Assembly: GCF_033807575.1 (NCBI RefSeq)
Contig: NC_084707.1
Span: forward strand, 8,232,550-8,296,549
Direction of reading: 5' to 3'
Length of the DNA stretch: 64,000 nucleotides
Source of the DNA: Cydia pomonella
Lineage: Eukaryota; Arthropoda; Insecta; Lepidoptera; Tortricidae
In this document: positions 21,774 through 32,379 of the stretch, piece after piece
Numbering within the stretch: position 1 is the first letter of the stretch
Layout: every line of letters begins with the position of its first letter
Notes under the pieces: generated by a model
Seen by the model: only the letters and a program-made list of their open reading frames with translations
Told to the model about the DNA's origin: nothing
The model's database searches: none
Position numbers and translations under genes: made by a program

Positions 21774-23093
21774 GTTTTTAGGGTTCCGTAGCCAAATGGC
21801 AAAAAACGGAACCCTTATAGATTCGTCATGTCCGTCTGTCTGTCCGATTCTGTCACAGCCACTTTTTTCCGAAACTATAAAAGCTATACTGTTCAAACTT
21901 GGTAAGTAGATGTATTCTATGAACCGCATTATGATGTTTACACAAAAATAGAAAAAAACAATACGTTTTGGGGGTTCCCCATACTTAGAACTGAAACTCA
22001 AAAAATCTTTTTTCATCAAACCCATACGTGTGGGGTATCTATGGATAGGTCTTTAAAAATGATATTGAGGTTTCTAATATCATTTTTTTCTAAACTGAAT
22101 AGTTTGCGCGAGAGACACTTCCAAAGTGGTAAAAAGTGTGTCCCCCCCCCCGTAACTTCTAAAATAACAGAATGAAAAATCTAAAAAAAATATATGATAT
22201 ACATTGCCATGCAAACTTCCACCGAAAATTGGTTCGAACGAGATCTAGTAAGTAGTTTTTTTTTAATATGTCATAAAAATTAAAAAAAAATTTTTTTTTC
22301 ATCAAACCCATACGTGTGGGGTATCTAGGGATAGGTCTTCAAAAATGATATTTAGGTTTCTAATATCATTTTTTTCTAAACTGAATAGTTTGCGCGAGAG
22401 CCACTTCCAAAGTGAAAAAATGTGTGTCCCCCCCCCCCTGTAACTTCTAAAATAACAGATTGAATAATCAAAAAAAAATATATGATATACATTACCATGC
22501 AAACTTCCAACGAAAATTGGTTTGAACCAGATCTAGTAAGTAGTTTTTTTTTTAATACGTCATAAAATTTAAAAAAAAAAAATTTTTCATCAAACCCATA
22601 CGTGTGGGGTATCTATGGATAGGTCTTCAAAAATGATATTTAGGTTTCTAATATCATTTTTTTCTAAACTGAATAGTTTGCGCGAGAGACACTTCCAAAG
22701 TGAAAAAATGTGTGTCCCCCCCCCCGTAACTTCTAAAATAACAGAATGAAAAATCTAAAAAAAATATATGATATACATTACCATGCAAACTTCCAACGAA
22801 AATTGGTTTGAACGAGATCTAGCGAGTAGTTTTTTTTTAAAACGTCATATAATTAAAAAAAATTTTTTTTCATCAAACCCATACGTGTGGGGTATCTATG
22901 GATAGGTCTTCAAAAATGATATTTAGGTTCCTAATATCATTTTTTTCTAAACTGAATAGTTTGCGCGAGAGACACTTCCAAAGTGGTAAAATGTTGAACA
23001 AAATCTAGTAAGTAGATTTTTTTTTTAATACGTCTTAAATGGTACGGAACCCTTCATGCGCGAGTCCGACTCGCACTTGGCCGCTTTTTTAAT
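21774..23093. repeat. GGTTCCGTA...CGGAACCC repeat with internal tandem array
   Basis: It starts TTTTTAGGGTTCCGTAGCC with CGGAACCCTTATAG and TCCGTCTGTCTGTCC close by. It ends GGTACGGAACCCTTC-ATGCGCGAGTCCGACTCG and CACTTGGCCGCTTTTTT. Short relatives at 29158-29445 have the same ends and no array, so the tandem expansion is inside the element. No coding capacity is seen. Confidence 0.8.
22014..23035. repeat. About 286-bp tandem array, 3.6 copies
   Basis: The landmark CATCAAACCCATACGTGTGG occurs at 22014, 22300, 22588 and 22871, so the periods are 286, 288 and 283 bp. Each unit holds GAATAGTTTGCGCGAGAG, a poly-C run after GTGTGT, and GCAAACTTCC with GAAAATTGGTT. Length differences come mainly from the A, T and C homopolymers. 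Copies look more than 90% identical. Confidence 0.92.
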
Positions 23094-26000
23094 TTAAAAC
23101 AGCATTGTTTTAAACTAAAAAAAACCGTCAGCCGGTTCTATCGCGGTGGAATGACCGTCAGCTGTAAAATGAACGTGTAAAAAATATGCGCCTTACCGCT
23201 TTATGTGCGGCAAAGTATAGCTAGTAGGTACAAATCTAGTTTAGTTAATAGGTCAAATTAAATGTAAGCCACCTGAAATATTTATTATTATTTTATCGCA
23301 CAGTTCGTCTAACCGATTTGTTATTGAGATTGCCTAAACATTCGTTTTTCATTTCTTTCCTTTACATGGTAAACGAAAATGCCGCAACCACACAACCTAA
23401 ACCCAACCCATGAAATAAATTGTCGCTACGACATATGTCACGCTTGCAGCAATCGTAATAACCTGACACAAACAGTGATAAATAAAAACATTTCCTCAAC
23501 TAACACACGAAATCTATTTACAATCTGGCATTGTGACGTCACAACATGGCAGCAGGTAGGAGCGGAGATAGGATCCGGTCATCCTGCCCATTTCCGGTCT
23601 TCATGCGGGCATGACGCGTCCGGCCGCGCGTCGGAGCCGCCGCCTTCCTTGATGTACGAGCGAATGGAAGGTATATGGGCGCAGAATGTTGGCTTCGCTA
23701 AGCGCAGTTTGGATGAGGAATGGAACGAATGATTCATTTGATGAAAATGCTTAGTAGTAGTAGTATTGGTAGACTTGATTGCCAGAGACCAAATAACTAA
23801 GTGCATATTAAGCTAAGTCAACTACTTGTTTTGCTTAAGTAAATCACATTAACTGGAAAGCTAAATTGTCTCTGTAAGTATACACGTACCTAATTGTTCA
23901 CGATTTGTGAATTACTCAAAGGCCAAGAAAATCGTACACCAAGTGACATTAGGGTACACTAATGCTACAGCGCGTAGCGTTAAGAGAGCGCTACTCAAAA
24001 ATCAATTATCTTACCACAATTTTACATTTTCCGTTGGCATAAGAAGAATGAATGTGTGCCCATATAAAAATCAACGAAGTTACAATAGTGTCGTTTTTTA
24101 TAAACGTAAAATTAAGTTGGTAGTATGGAATCTAATGGGCAGTAAGAGCAAAGTTTTGGTTTGATTTCTGTGGCCGCTTGTCACCCGCCGCCCGACGCCG
24201 CAAGATGAGTTTTGTGAAATGAATTCGTTCACGACAATTGAATAACGCTACAGTCGCGGTTATCTTGGCCTGTCCACCGCAACTTTCAAAGTAGGTAACG
24301 GATGTAAGCGGGAGTGTGGGAGATTTATGTGAATTTAGATGCAAACAAACATAATTACGAGAATAAATCTGAAGTTTATAACCTGACGAAATACATACAC
24401 AAACATATAAACATGAAATACAATACATATGTTCAAAACATTCAACAGTCAAGACAAATACTTGTATTCATCACCCAAATTTCTCGTCTTATCGGTATTC
24501 GAGTCCAAAACAACTAGGCACGAGCAGGAGGTTTAGTCGAGGACATCATTCCATATTAAATTCTTCAGAATAAGGATTCGCGACAATATTTAATATGAGC
24601 ACTACGCTAAGTGCTTAAAATCCCAACTAAAACCCCGCAGCGTCCTGATATCTCCGTTTTCAGGTTGCCGAAGCCGTAGCATCCACCGGTTATCATTGCG
24701 AAAGTATATAATTGTTGGCAATTTCGCATTTCCATTCAGAGCATGAATGGCAACCATTAGCCGGGCTCTTGGCGTACTCGGCGGCTAATAAGTGCATTTC
24801 TACAGGACTCCTTAGTACCATGTTTAAGCCTGCTAGTTTTTAAAAATGGCCGTGGCATGGCACGCGAGTTACGAGTTCCATTGTTTGCTAAGGCGTTATT
24901 AAATTGTTAAACTTAATTAATGAAGAGGTTAATTGAATCATTGTAGTGCTGGGTGTTCACACTGTTCACTAAACTTGGTAACTAAATTATAAACAATTAA
25001 ATGTCGGCTGCACGAAATGACACGACCTACATAACCTGCATCTAATTAGAATGCGAAAAATATTCTTAATTTCGTAATGAAGTTTTCGCCCCACCAAGTA
25101 GTATCTACTTTTTAGAGAATAATTATGTATACTAGTAGTTTAATATTTGAAAAATGTTTACATAAGAATGATTTTATATATTTAATGATTTTACCAATAG
25201 GTATAGTATCGTAGTTATTAAGGACGGTAAACAAGAATTTACGAACGAGTGTGAATTGAAGCCCTAAGCCGATGGCGAGGAATTAATTAACACGGGTTCG
25301 TAATTCCTGTATAGCCCGTTGCACACGCAATGTTTTTTTTATCACAGTTGTAAGAAAAAAAGGGAATTAGGTACACAGATATAAAACTTCTGCCTAATTT
25401 AATTTCATATGTACATTACAGCAATTGATTGATTTACGGAACACTTTTGGGATCATTTCGGGGTGTGTTCGTGTCATATTCACTCGAAAAAAATGCAGAA
25501 AGTCAACCCTACATAATTACCGCACGACTATAAATAACGCCTTACGACATAAGCGAAACGAAATTACTTTCCGAGCCTTGTCTTCCGAACCTATCTCGTT
25601 GGCCTTCGATGCTTTTATTTCAAAAGCAACAGTGCAAGGCTCCGCCTACAGTTTGTGGTTTTCAGCCTTCTCATCGCCAACCAGCTGCTGTTGAAGCTAT
25701 CCGCCATGATTACCGTAAAACATAGCAAATTATTATAATGAGCCCCTACGAAATATTTAAGTATTACTGGAGACAACTATACTATGTTTTAATATAATTT
25801 CCTTTAATGGTGAAATTACCTAGTTTAGGTTTTAACAGTAGCTTAAAAATTACATGGAAATACGTGCAAATATATAGGATACTCATATTATTCTATTATC
25901 CAAGAGTTTCAACATCTGTAGGCGTTCCAGCCGAAACTCCTATTTAATATTTATGTAGTTACCAACTATGTGGGTTTATTATACTCAGGGCTTTTGAAGA

Positions 26001-26630
26001 ATCTGAATTCCATATAACCAAGCTATTGCAACACTTACATACATTTCTGGTACAGATATCCCAATTACTTAACTGGAGCTTGCATATGTATACAACAGTT
26101 TCACCTAAGTAGCTACCTTGCATGGAGCTCCGGTATTTTAATTTATGTTCATTACTCATTGCTGCCATGAAAAATATTATTATCCCTGACAATAGTGTGC
26201 AGAGAGTAAGTCACGACGCGCTGTCCCGCGGGCGTGCACCTGTGCTTCCCACGAATTAAAAAAAACTTACATTTTTTAAATTTGCCATTACGTGGCAGGA
26301 TCGTGAGCTGCCGAAAAAGCGGCAGCTTTGAAAGCCTTATGGTGTACGTAATATTAATGTTAAAATGCATTTAGACTAATTAGTTCAATTTTACTGATAA
26401 ATACGAGTTAAACAAGACTTTAGAAAGGTGATGTACGTTATCAAGTCGTTATAAATGTGAGGAAGGAATTTGTGGCTTTTCAACTGACCGAAGGATGGAA
26501 TTTTCTTTTGCAGAAACATGTCTAACTTATATAATATTTTTCTGTTATTCGCTCCCTGCATGACTGTAACGCCACCACGGGTGTGGGACATATTGCTTAT
26601 TTTGACAGTTGGTACCTACTGAAAGCAGCT
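23094..26630. other. Intergenic stretch with one GC-rich island
   Basis: No gene is supported. At 23530-23740 a GC-rich island begins with TGACGTCA (a CRE-like palindrome) and an ATG, and carries an open plus-strand frame to TGA at 23732 with a splice-donor-like AAGGTATAT inside. I recognise no protein. A 41-nt block near 24662 has acceptor and donor motifs but is too short to judge. The rest is AT-rich, with scattered short frames I regard as chance. Confidence 0.45.
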
Positions 26631-26636
26631 GCCAAA

Positions 26637-26926
26637 TAAACTGAAATAAATGTCATATACTAAGAAAAAGTGACCAAGGCCTCCAGCGCCCCAGGCTGGA
26701 ATCAAACCAGCGTCCTCTGCTATCGCGGCAGGTGCCTGAGCCACTCGGCCACCGGGGTCACGGGAGCATTGGTCGAGTTTTTCCAAGTATACGCATCTCT
26801 TCACTTCTTAGGGGGCGCTTGGCTCAGGCACCTGCCGCGATAGCAGAGGACGCTGGTTCGATTCCAGCCTGGGGCACTGGAGGCCTTGGTCACTTTTTCT
26901 TAGTATATGACATTTATTTCAGTTTA
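26637..26926. mobile_element. Head-to-head inverted SINE pair
   Basis: A 107-bp arm (26637-26743) is repeated in inverse orientation at 26820-26926 with two mismatches, around a 76-bp spacer. Each arm carries a tRNA-like head: TGGCTCAGGCACCTGCCGCG then GGTTCGATTCC or GGTTTGATTCC (B box). The body runs into GCCTTGGTCACTTTTTC and CATTTATTTCAGTTTA. The left copy keeps a complete A box (TGGCCGAGTGG, read on the minus strand) extending into the spacer; the right copy is cut there. Confidence 0.85.
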
Positions 26927-27299
26927 TAATTTATATAGTAGTGTTTCTACTTGAAATAAAAACAAATTAAAATATTTTTTAAAAATAATTTAATTTGTTC
27001 TAATACTTCTAAATAGTATGAGAATGTATGTCGATCTATGAAAGGTCATATTTTCAAATGAGAGACCGTGTCGGCTCGACTCGGGGCAAGTCCCGGGCCC
27101 TCCTCTCCCAGAGGCCTGGTCTTCAACACGTCGGCGTTGACGTCTCTTGTATTTCCCTCACCACTAACTTCGCACATAGCCAATATTACGATTCTGAACT
27201 GGTCAATAGTGTTAGTGTCTGTTGTCAAAGACTAACAAAGACTTGAATATAAAATAGTTTAAATTACTAAACTGTAAATCTACTGTGAAGGTGAAGTAT

Positions 27300-28005
27300 C
27301 GGTATCGCAGACAGTTGTTATCTTACTGCTTTTTAACCCTGCCAAATGCTGTGTCTGTATTTCAGTCGCGCGCGCGATACTTACACAATACTTTCTAGTT
27401 TCTGAGCCCATAAACCGTGTGATCACTGTTAAGGATCTCGGTGTAGTCTTCGATACACGTCTCTCATTCCACGAGCACATACTATCACTAGCTGCGGACT
27501 GCTATCGAAGACTCGGTTATGTCATGCTGAACTTGCATAACTTTAACGATCCACTAGCAATTAAGCTAGTCTACAATGCCTTGGCTAGAAGCAAGTTGGA
27601 GGCTTCGTCGATCGTGTGGTTACCATATGAATCAACATATGCCTTAATGCTGGGAAAAGTGCAAAAAGCTTTCCTAAGGTTTTTGTACAAGAAGAGCTAT
27701 GGGTACTACCCATTCCTCTGCCCAACCAAGTATCTATTAGGTACCCTCGGATACCTCGGATACGGTTTGTTCCAGACGTCCCCAAAATAGCTCTTTGGCC
27801 TCGACGACGCGTTTTTCTTGCTGTCCCGGCTGTTCGGACTGTGTCGCTTAAGAACTCTCCACTGCCCCGCGCTCTCGCTCTACTTAATGCGCTCTTGGCG
27901 TCAGCACCGGAGTGCGATCTGATAGCATGGCGGTGGGCGAATGTGAGAAATGAATGTTTGAGGTTCTGTGAGGTGATTGATGCCAGGCCTTCAAGTGTAA
28001 TGTAA
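27300..28005 (+). pseudogene. Jockey-like reverse transcriptase C-terminal remnant
   Basis: Frame one carries NPAKCCVCI, then ITVKDLGVVFDTRLSFHEHI, then LVYNALARSKLEASSIVWLPY and FLRFLYKK, the palm/thumb and C-terminal blocks of jockey-clade RTs. It stops at 27790. A second frame then continues FVPDVPKIALWPRRRVFLAV and NSPLPRALALLNALLA to a TAA at 28005. The expected residues between the two blocks are missing, so an internal deletion with frame change has broken it. The catalytic YADD region and the endonuclease are absent. This is a 5'-truncated dead copy. Confidence 0.85.
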
Positions 28006-28755
28006 TATTGTTTTATTTTGTGTACACTGTTATAGTATCTTCTTTATTATTATGTGCTGTTGTTAACATGTTTGATCTTGGTGGCATGACGCATTGGATA
28101 TATTTAAATAATAATAATCTTGTCATTGATGTGATGTGACAATGGTTTTTCAGCGAGTCGAAAAAGACTCCTTATGTTAGAATGGCATAAAAATTAAAAA
28201 TACAACTTGCAATTAAAATGTTATAAATTTAATTATTAAACACTTACATGTTTTCTATACTCATTAATTAGGTACCTAATATTCTATGAATTTAAATAGA
28301 TACACGTTAAAAACTCGAGTGCTGTAACCTAGGTGGCTCTCGAAGAAGCATTTGATCCTGGATAGAAATGGGTTCGATTGGCATGAAGAAAAAAAAAGTT
28401 ATTTTACTTAATTACGATTTTGTCGTCATTATTTTTCCAAAATCTGTAAATGTCTATAAGTGGTAATTAAAAAGATAGGGATTAGTCTCCTAAGATCATT
28501 TTGGCGTAACAGCACTGGATCTGGTAGTTGCCCTCAGAGTCCCATTTAAAAATCATGAATTTAAATGATCATTTTTATATTTAAAAAAATTACCGCTTCA
28601 GGCAAAGGCATGACTCTTAAACTTGCGACCTTTCGGATGACCAGTCCGATCGTTCATAATCAACCGATGACCCGGTTGGCTCGACTACTGAAGCTTACCA
28701 GAAGCGTACAAATCTTTTCATTTCTTTTTTTTTTTGTTTACACGTTTAGGCCTTA

Positions 28756-28761
28756 TTTATT
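28756..28761 (-). terminator. Polyadenylation signal for the tetraspan gene
   Basis: AATAAA on the minus strand lies about 90 nt downstream of the TAA at 28848 of the four-exon membrane-protein gene. Confidence 0.5.
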
Positions 28762-28847
28762 CGCAGACGTACATATCTGCTAAGTAAAAAATAAATTAAG
28801 TTTAAACAATTAAATTGTAAATAAGTATTATACGCATTATACCTAAG

Positions 28848-31800
28848 TTATATTAATGTCTCAGTATCCGGAACATCGACGACTTGGTCGGTGCGAGCTG
28901 TCGTCTGTCCGAGGTTGAACAGTTTCCCCTCTAGCCGTATCACCTCGCTTCTTACCAACACTATGACGTAGCATTGCATAACTGTAACCGAAACAAAATA
29001 ACCATTTGGTCATATACCACATAGTATCTAGATACTGCATATATACTTACTCCGTAACATTACAGGTAGAACGGCTTTTTACAACAAATCACGACGAAAA
29101 ATTGGGTGTTCTAAAACTATATCTTGGTAAAAAAAATATGAATCTGACAGTTGTTTTTAGGGTTCCGTACCCAAATGGTCAAACGGGACCCTATTACTGA
29201 GACTTCGCTGTCCGTCCGTTCGTCTGTCACCAGGCTGTATCTCATGAACCGTGATACTCGTAGCTAGACAGTTGAAATTTTCACAGATGTCGTATTTCTG
29301 TTGCCGCTATAACAACAAATACTAAAAACAGAATAAAATAAATATTTAAGGGGGGCTCCCATACAACAAACATGATTTTTTTGCCGTTTTTATAAATAAT
29401 GGTACGGAACCCTTCGTGAACGAGTACGACTCGCACTTGTTTTTATTCGTTATATTAAGATTAGTCCTATAGTAAAAAATCGTATATTATGTTATGAACA
29501 ACATACTCAATTTGAGAGATATGGCCAAAGGTTGAAAAACACCGTAATTGTATGTACATAGAGTCATATATGGAGCCACGAAAAGTCACAGTCCCTCGCA
29601 TGAAATATATAAGTACAATATAGACCCGTAGATATCAATAATATACAAAAACATTAGGTACGATGTCTTATAATTAAATTCGCAATACCTACTTAACCTA
29701 CATAAACTGAAATTATAAATTTACTTATATGATATTATGCGTCGTTTAACGTAGTACGACGTGTGTTTCTAGGCTAAATAAAACATTATCAAGTCCGCAA
29801 GTTTAGCAACAGACATTAACAACAACAACGACTACAGTTATTAGCAACAGACAATTTAATTTAATTAATTTAATTTAATCCGTATTAAATTTTAATTCAA
29901 TCTCATTAGATTGGTCATGTTTTATGTGTTCTGTGGTAGCCAGGCAGCATATTAGAATCAAACCAAGATAAGTTGGCAGCCCTTTTTGACAGCCCAGAAG
30001 GCCTACCGCGAACCACGTTCGACGTGTTGCCTGAACACACACTTACGTACGAATTTACAAGTGCGACAGAGAGCCAACACGTCGAACGTGGTTCGCGGTA
30101 GGCCCTCAGACGGTGCACGGGTTATTTTAAACGTCAAACTTCTATGAAATGATGACATTTATTTGACACTTGCATCGTCTGGGCTATCAAAATCGCTGCC
30201 AACTTATCTTGGTCTGACTCTAGATAGAGGTCATCCATAGAGAAATAAGTAAGCATATAGAGTGTTCACTCCATATATCAGATTACATACCGCTACTTGA
30301 CGCTAGATGTCGACTACGAAAATAATAAGCGTTTTGGTAAGAAAACTGATGTATGGAGTGAGCATTCTATGCTTACTTATTTCTCTATAATTCAACAAAG
30401 CTTGCAGTGATTTTACAATACCAAACAAATAGGTACCATACTTTAATAGAAATTTGACGTCCATCGTGGCACCTCCGTACTGTTTCTTGCCAAGTAGGCG
30501 CAAACTTACCTTGTTCTGACTCTAACAGTTCCTCAGGCTCTCTCACATTTCGATATGCGCTAGGCTAGAGGCGCTAAATACAGTGTGCACTGGACGTCTG
30601 GGGGCCCAGGCCCCTTTTGGAGCCCTCCACTATAAAATCCGCGACATATTATACCTAGCTATTGGCTTTCGATTCAAAACTGGATTCTGTCTGAGCTAGC
30701 CAGTACAGAGCGGAATTTAAAAAGTATGAGGCATACCTATAGCGCCCAAAGCTGCCCACCACTCAACGTACTGCAGCCTGAAAAGCAGCACCAGCGCTGG
30801 CATCAGCATGGCGAATGCGGTAGCCAGCGCGAAGTAGTTGTACAGCCGGAGCATCGGGATGTCTTTCTGCAATTTTTCGTGATGACAAATGAAAATTTAA
30901 GTGAGATGGACACGTTAAATTTTTTCAGCATTTTTGTGGATAATGAGCAGTGTAAACATAAGAGCAATGAAAACGGATCCCTTTATATTCACTTTTTCAT
31001 TAGTATCTAATGTTATATCACTAACATTACTGGTATATGTACTCGTAAGTTTAGGGAAACGAACATTATCTATTTGTAATGGGGCGCCTACGTTGACATA
31101 TCTCATATTAAAAATTGTCTTATTATATTCAGTACTTCAAAAAACAACAGAGAATCGTTCTTTTCAAAATCAGAACTGAGACAAGAATATGCCGCCAAAC
31201 TAGATTTAAAAGTCACATGATATATATGATAAACCTTACAGCATGAAAAAACCAAGTGTTAAAGGTACTTATTTTGTATGTTCCTAATTATTACCTGAAA
31301 ACCAGCCACAAGCAGCATAACATTCAAAAGTATGCTCATGCCCAGAATGCAAAACAGAACCGTGGAAGTGACCGCCTCTATGGACGCGTCGTTGGTTACC
31401 GTTTTCTTCTTCAGCTCCACAGTGATCACGAGGCATGATAGCACGAGTAATGAGAACGCCTGTGGGGCAGAATATTATGATTGGACGAATTAAGCAAGCA
31501 AACCGAAAAACGTTCATGCTAAAACGCATTCCTCCAATACCTATTCAGCCTTTTATACCTATATATTCAGCAGGTCTCAGTTCCCTTCATTTTGTTAGAC
31601 GTTTAGACCTCGATCTTGCTCAAAAAAAAAAGCGCTGGTGGCCTAGCGGTAAGAGCGTGCGACTTTCAATCCGGAGGTCGCGGGTTCTAACCCCGGCTCG
31701 TACCAATGACTTTTTCGGAACTTATGTACGAAATATCATTTGATATTTATATACCAGTTGCTTTTCGGTGAAGGAAAACTTCGTGAGGAAACCGGACTAA

Positions 31801-32370
31801 TCCCAATAAGGCCTAGTTTATCCTCTGGATTGGAAGGTCAGATGGCAGTCGCTTTCGTAAACCGTACGCCAAATCTGGGGATTAGTTGTCAAGCGGACCC
31901 CAGGCTCCCATGAGCCGTGGCAAAATGCCGGGACAACGCGAGGAAAAAGGTTTACACCTCTTGCCCAATAACTCTACTTCCGTTAAACAGATGGCGCCGA
32001 TTCGCCGAATATTGGATAAACGCGACTTTGTATAGAAATTGTCAGTCTTCTTCTTTTATTCGTCTATGATAAAACTCAAGCGATTTCAACGGGTTGGCGT
32101 TTTCTAACCTCTCGCGCAATATTTGCCACCCAAAGCGATAATTTAAGGACTTGAGCATTTAGATTTTTCCCATTTTGTAATTTTCTAATGACTGCAAGAG
32201 ACATGGATGAGGATGACAATTCGTAAGTAAACTACACTACTACTTACTAATTAGGTAATTTGACGGACAATCGTACTCTATGTACTTACAATATTGACGT
32301 ACCCGCACAATATTATGCCCGGTCGCAGAGGGATGCAGAAGCAACATTTCCTCATCTCAGGCACACGCAT
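28848..32370 (-). CDS. Unrecognised four-transmembrane (tetraspan) protein, four exons
   Basis: I assembled this from splice signals: exons 32290-32370, 31295-31459, 30737-30866 and 28848-28981, in phases 0, 0 and 1, each with GT-AG borders and good acceptors. The product is 169 residues (164 if the second ATG at 32355 is used). A CCFCIPLRPG motif at the N terminus is followed by four hydrophobic segments: about GIILCGYVNIAFSLLVLSC, TSTVLFCILGMSILLNVMLL, FALATAFAMLMPALVLLF, and WWAALGAIVMQCYVIVLV. A polar tail (RLEGKLFNLG to VPDTETLI) follows. Small insect tetraspans with a Cys-rich CCxC-x2-LR-x-G head exist but have no firm function that I know. The 1.75-kb last intron is packed with MITEs. 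Transcription evidence is needed for the 5' end. Confidence 0.75.
29155..29445 (+). repeat. GGTTCCGTA...CGGAACCC repeat, short copy
   Basis: It runs from TTAGGGTTCCGTACCCAAATGG through GTCCGTCCGTTCGTCTGTC and a TTGCCGCTATAACAAC block to GGTACGGAACCCTTCGTG and CGACTCGCACTTG. It lies in the last intron of the tetraspan gene. This is the simple form, without the tandem array seen at 22014. Confidence 0.8.
29954..30221. mobile_element. AAGTTGGCAGC-family MITE interrupted by a hairpin element
   Basis: The left end ACCAAGATAAGTTGGCAGC is inverted on the right as GCTGCCAACTTATCTTGGT. The next block, GACAGCCCAGA, should continue as CGGTGCA but is split by a 105-bp hairpin at 30000-30104. This gives a relative age: the MITE was here first. 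Confidence 0.8.
30000..30104. mobile_element. Perfect hairpin element with GGCCTACCGCGAA ends
   Basis: The first 30 bases, beginning GGCCTACCGCGAACCACG, are mirrored without mismatch at the end (CGTGGTTCGCGGTAGGCC). A 45-bp loop contains CTTACGTACG and GCGACAGAGAG. The terminus is shared with the elements at 57410, 58584 and others, although the interior differs. Confidence 0.85.
30237..30388. mobile_element. Hairpin MITE, AGAGAAATAAGTAAGC family
   Basis: ATAGAGAAATAAGTAAGCAT at the left is inverted at the right (ATGCTTACTTATTTCTCTAT). Nested pairs GTGTTCACTCCATA/TATGGAGTGAGCA and CGCTACTTGACGCTAGATG fill the core. Relatives lie at 7198 and 45421. It sits directly beside the composite MITE ending at 30221. 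Confidence 0.85.
30390..30526. mobile_element. Degraded MITE of the AAGCTTGCAGTGATTTT type
   Basis: AAAGCTTGCAGTGATTTTAC at the left and GCAAACTTACCTTGTTCTGA followed by CTCT at the right resemble diverged termini of the 29954 family. The interior is not conserved. It lies in the same intron as three other elements. Confidence 0.45.
31632..31947 (+). mobile_element. Full-length tRNA-derived SINE
   Basis: A tRNA-like head (GGTGGCCTAGCGGTAAGAGC; B box GGGTTCTAACCCC) is followed by a conserved body: TTTTTCGGAACTTATGTACG, TCGTGAGGAAACCGGAC, GGTCAGATGGCAGTCGC, and CATGAGCCGTGGCAAAATGCC. This is one of the best-known kinds of lepidopteran SINE. It is inserted, in the opposite orientation, in the first intron of the tetraspan gene. 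Confidence 0.9.
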
Positions 32371-32379
32371 CTTGAGTGT

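Noticed and set aside
24660..24705. 41-nt plus-strand block with acceptor TTTTCAG and donor GTATAT
   Set aside because: Splice-like motifs are frequent by chance in AT-rich DNA. Nothing nearby can be joined to it.
32186..32225. Plus-strand ATG followed by an acidic stretch and a GTAAGT donor
   Set aside because: A plausible-looking start exon, but no downstream exon fits and it lies inside an intron of the minus-strand tetraspan gene.
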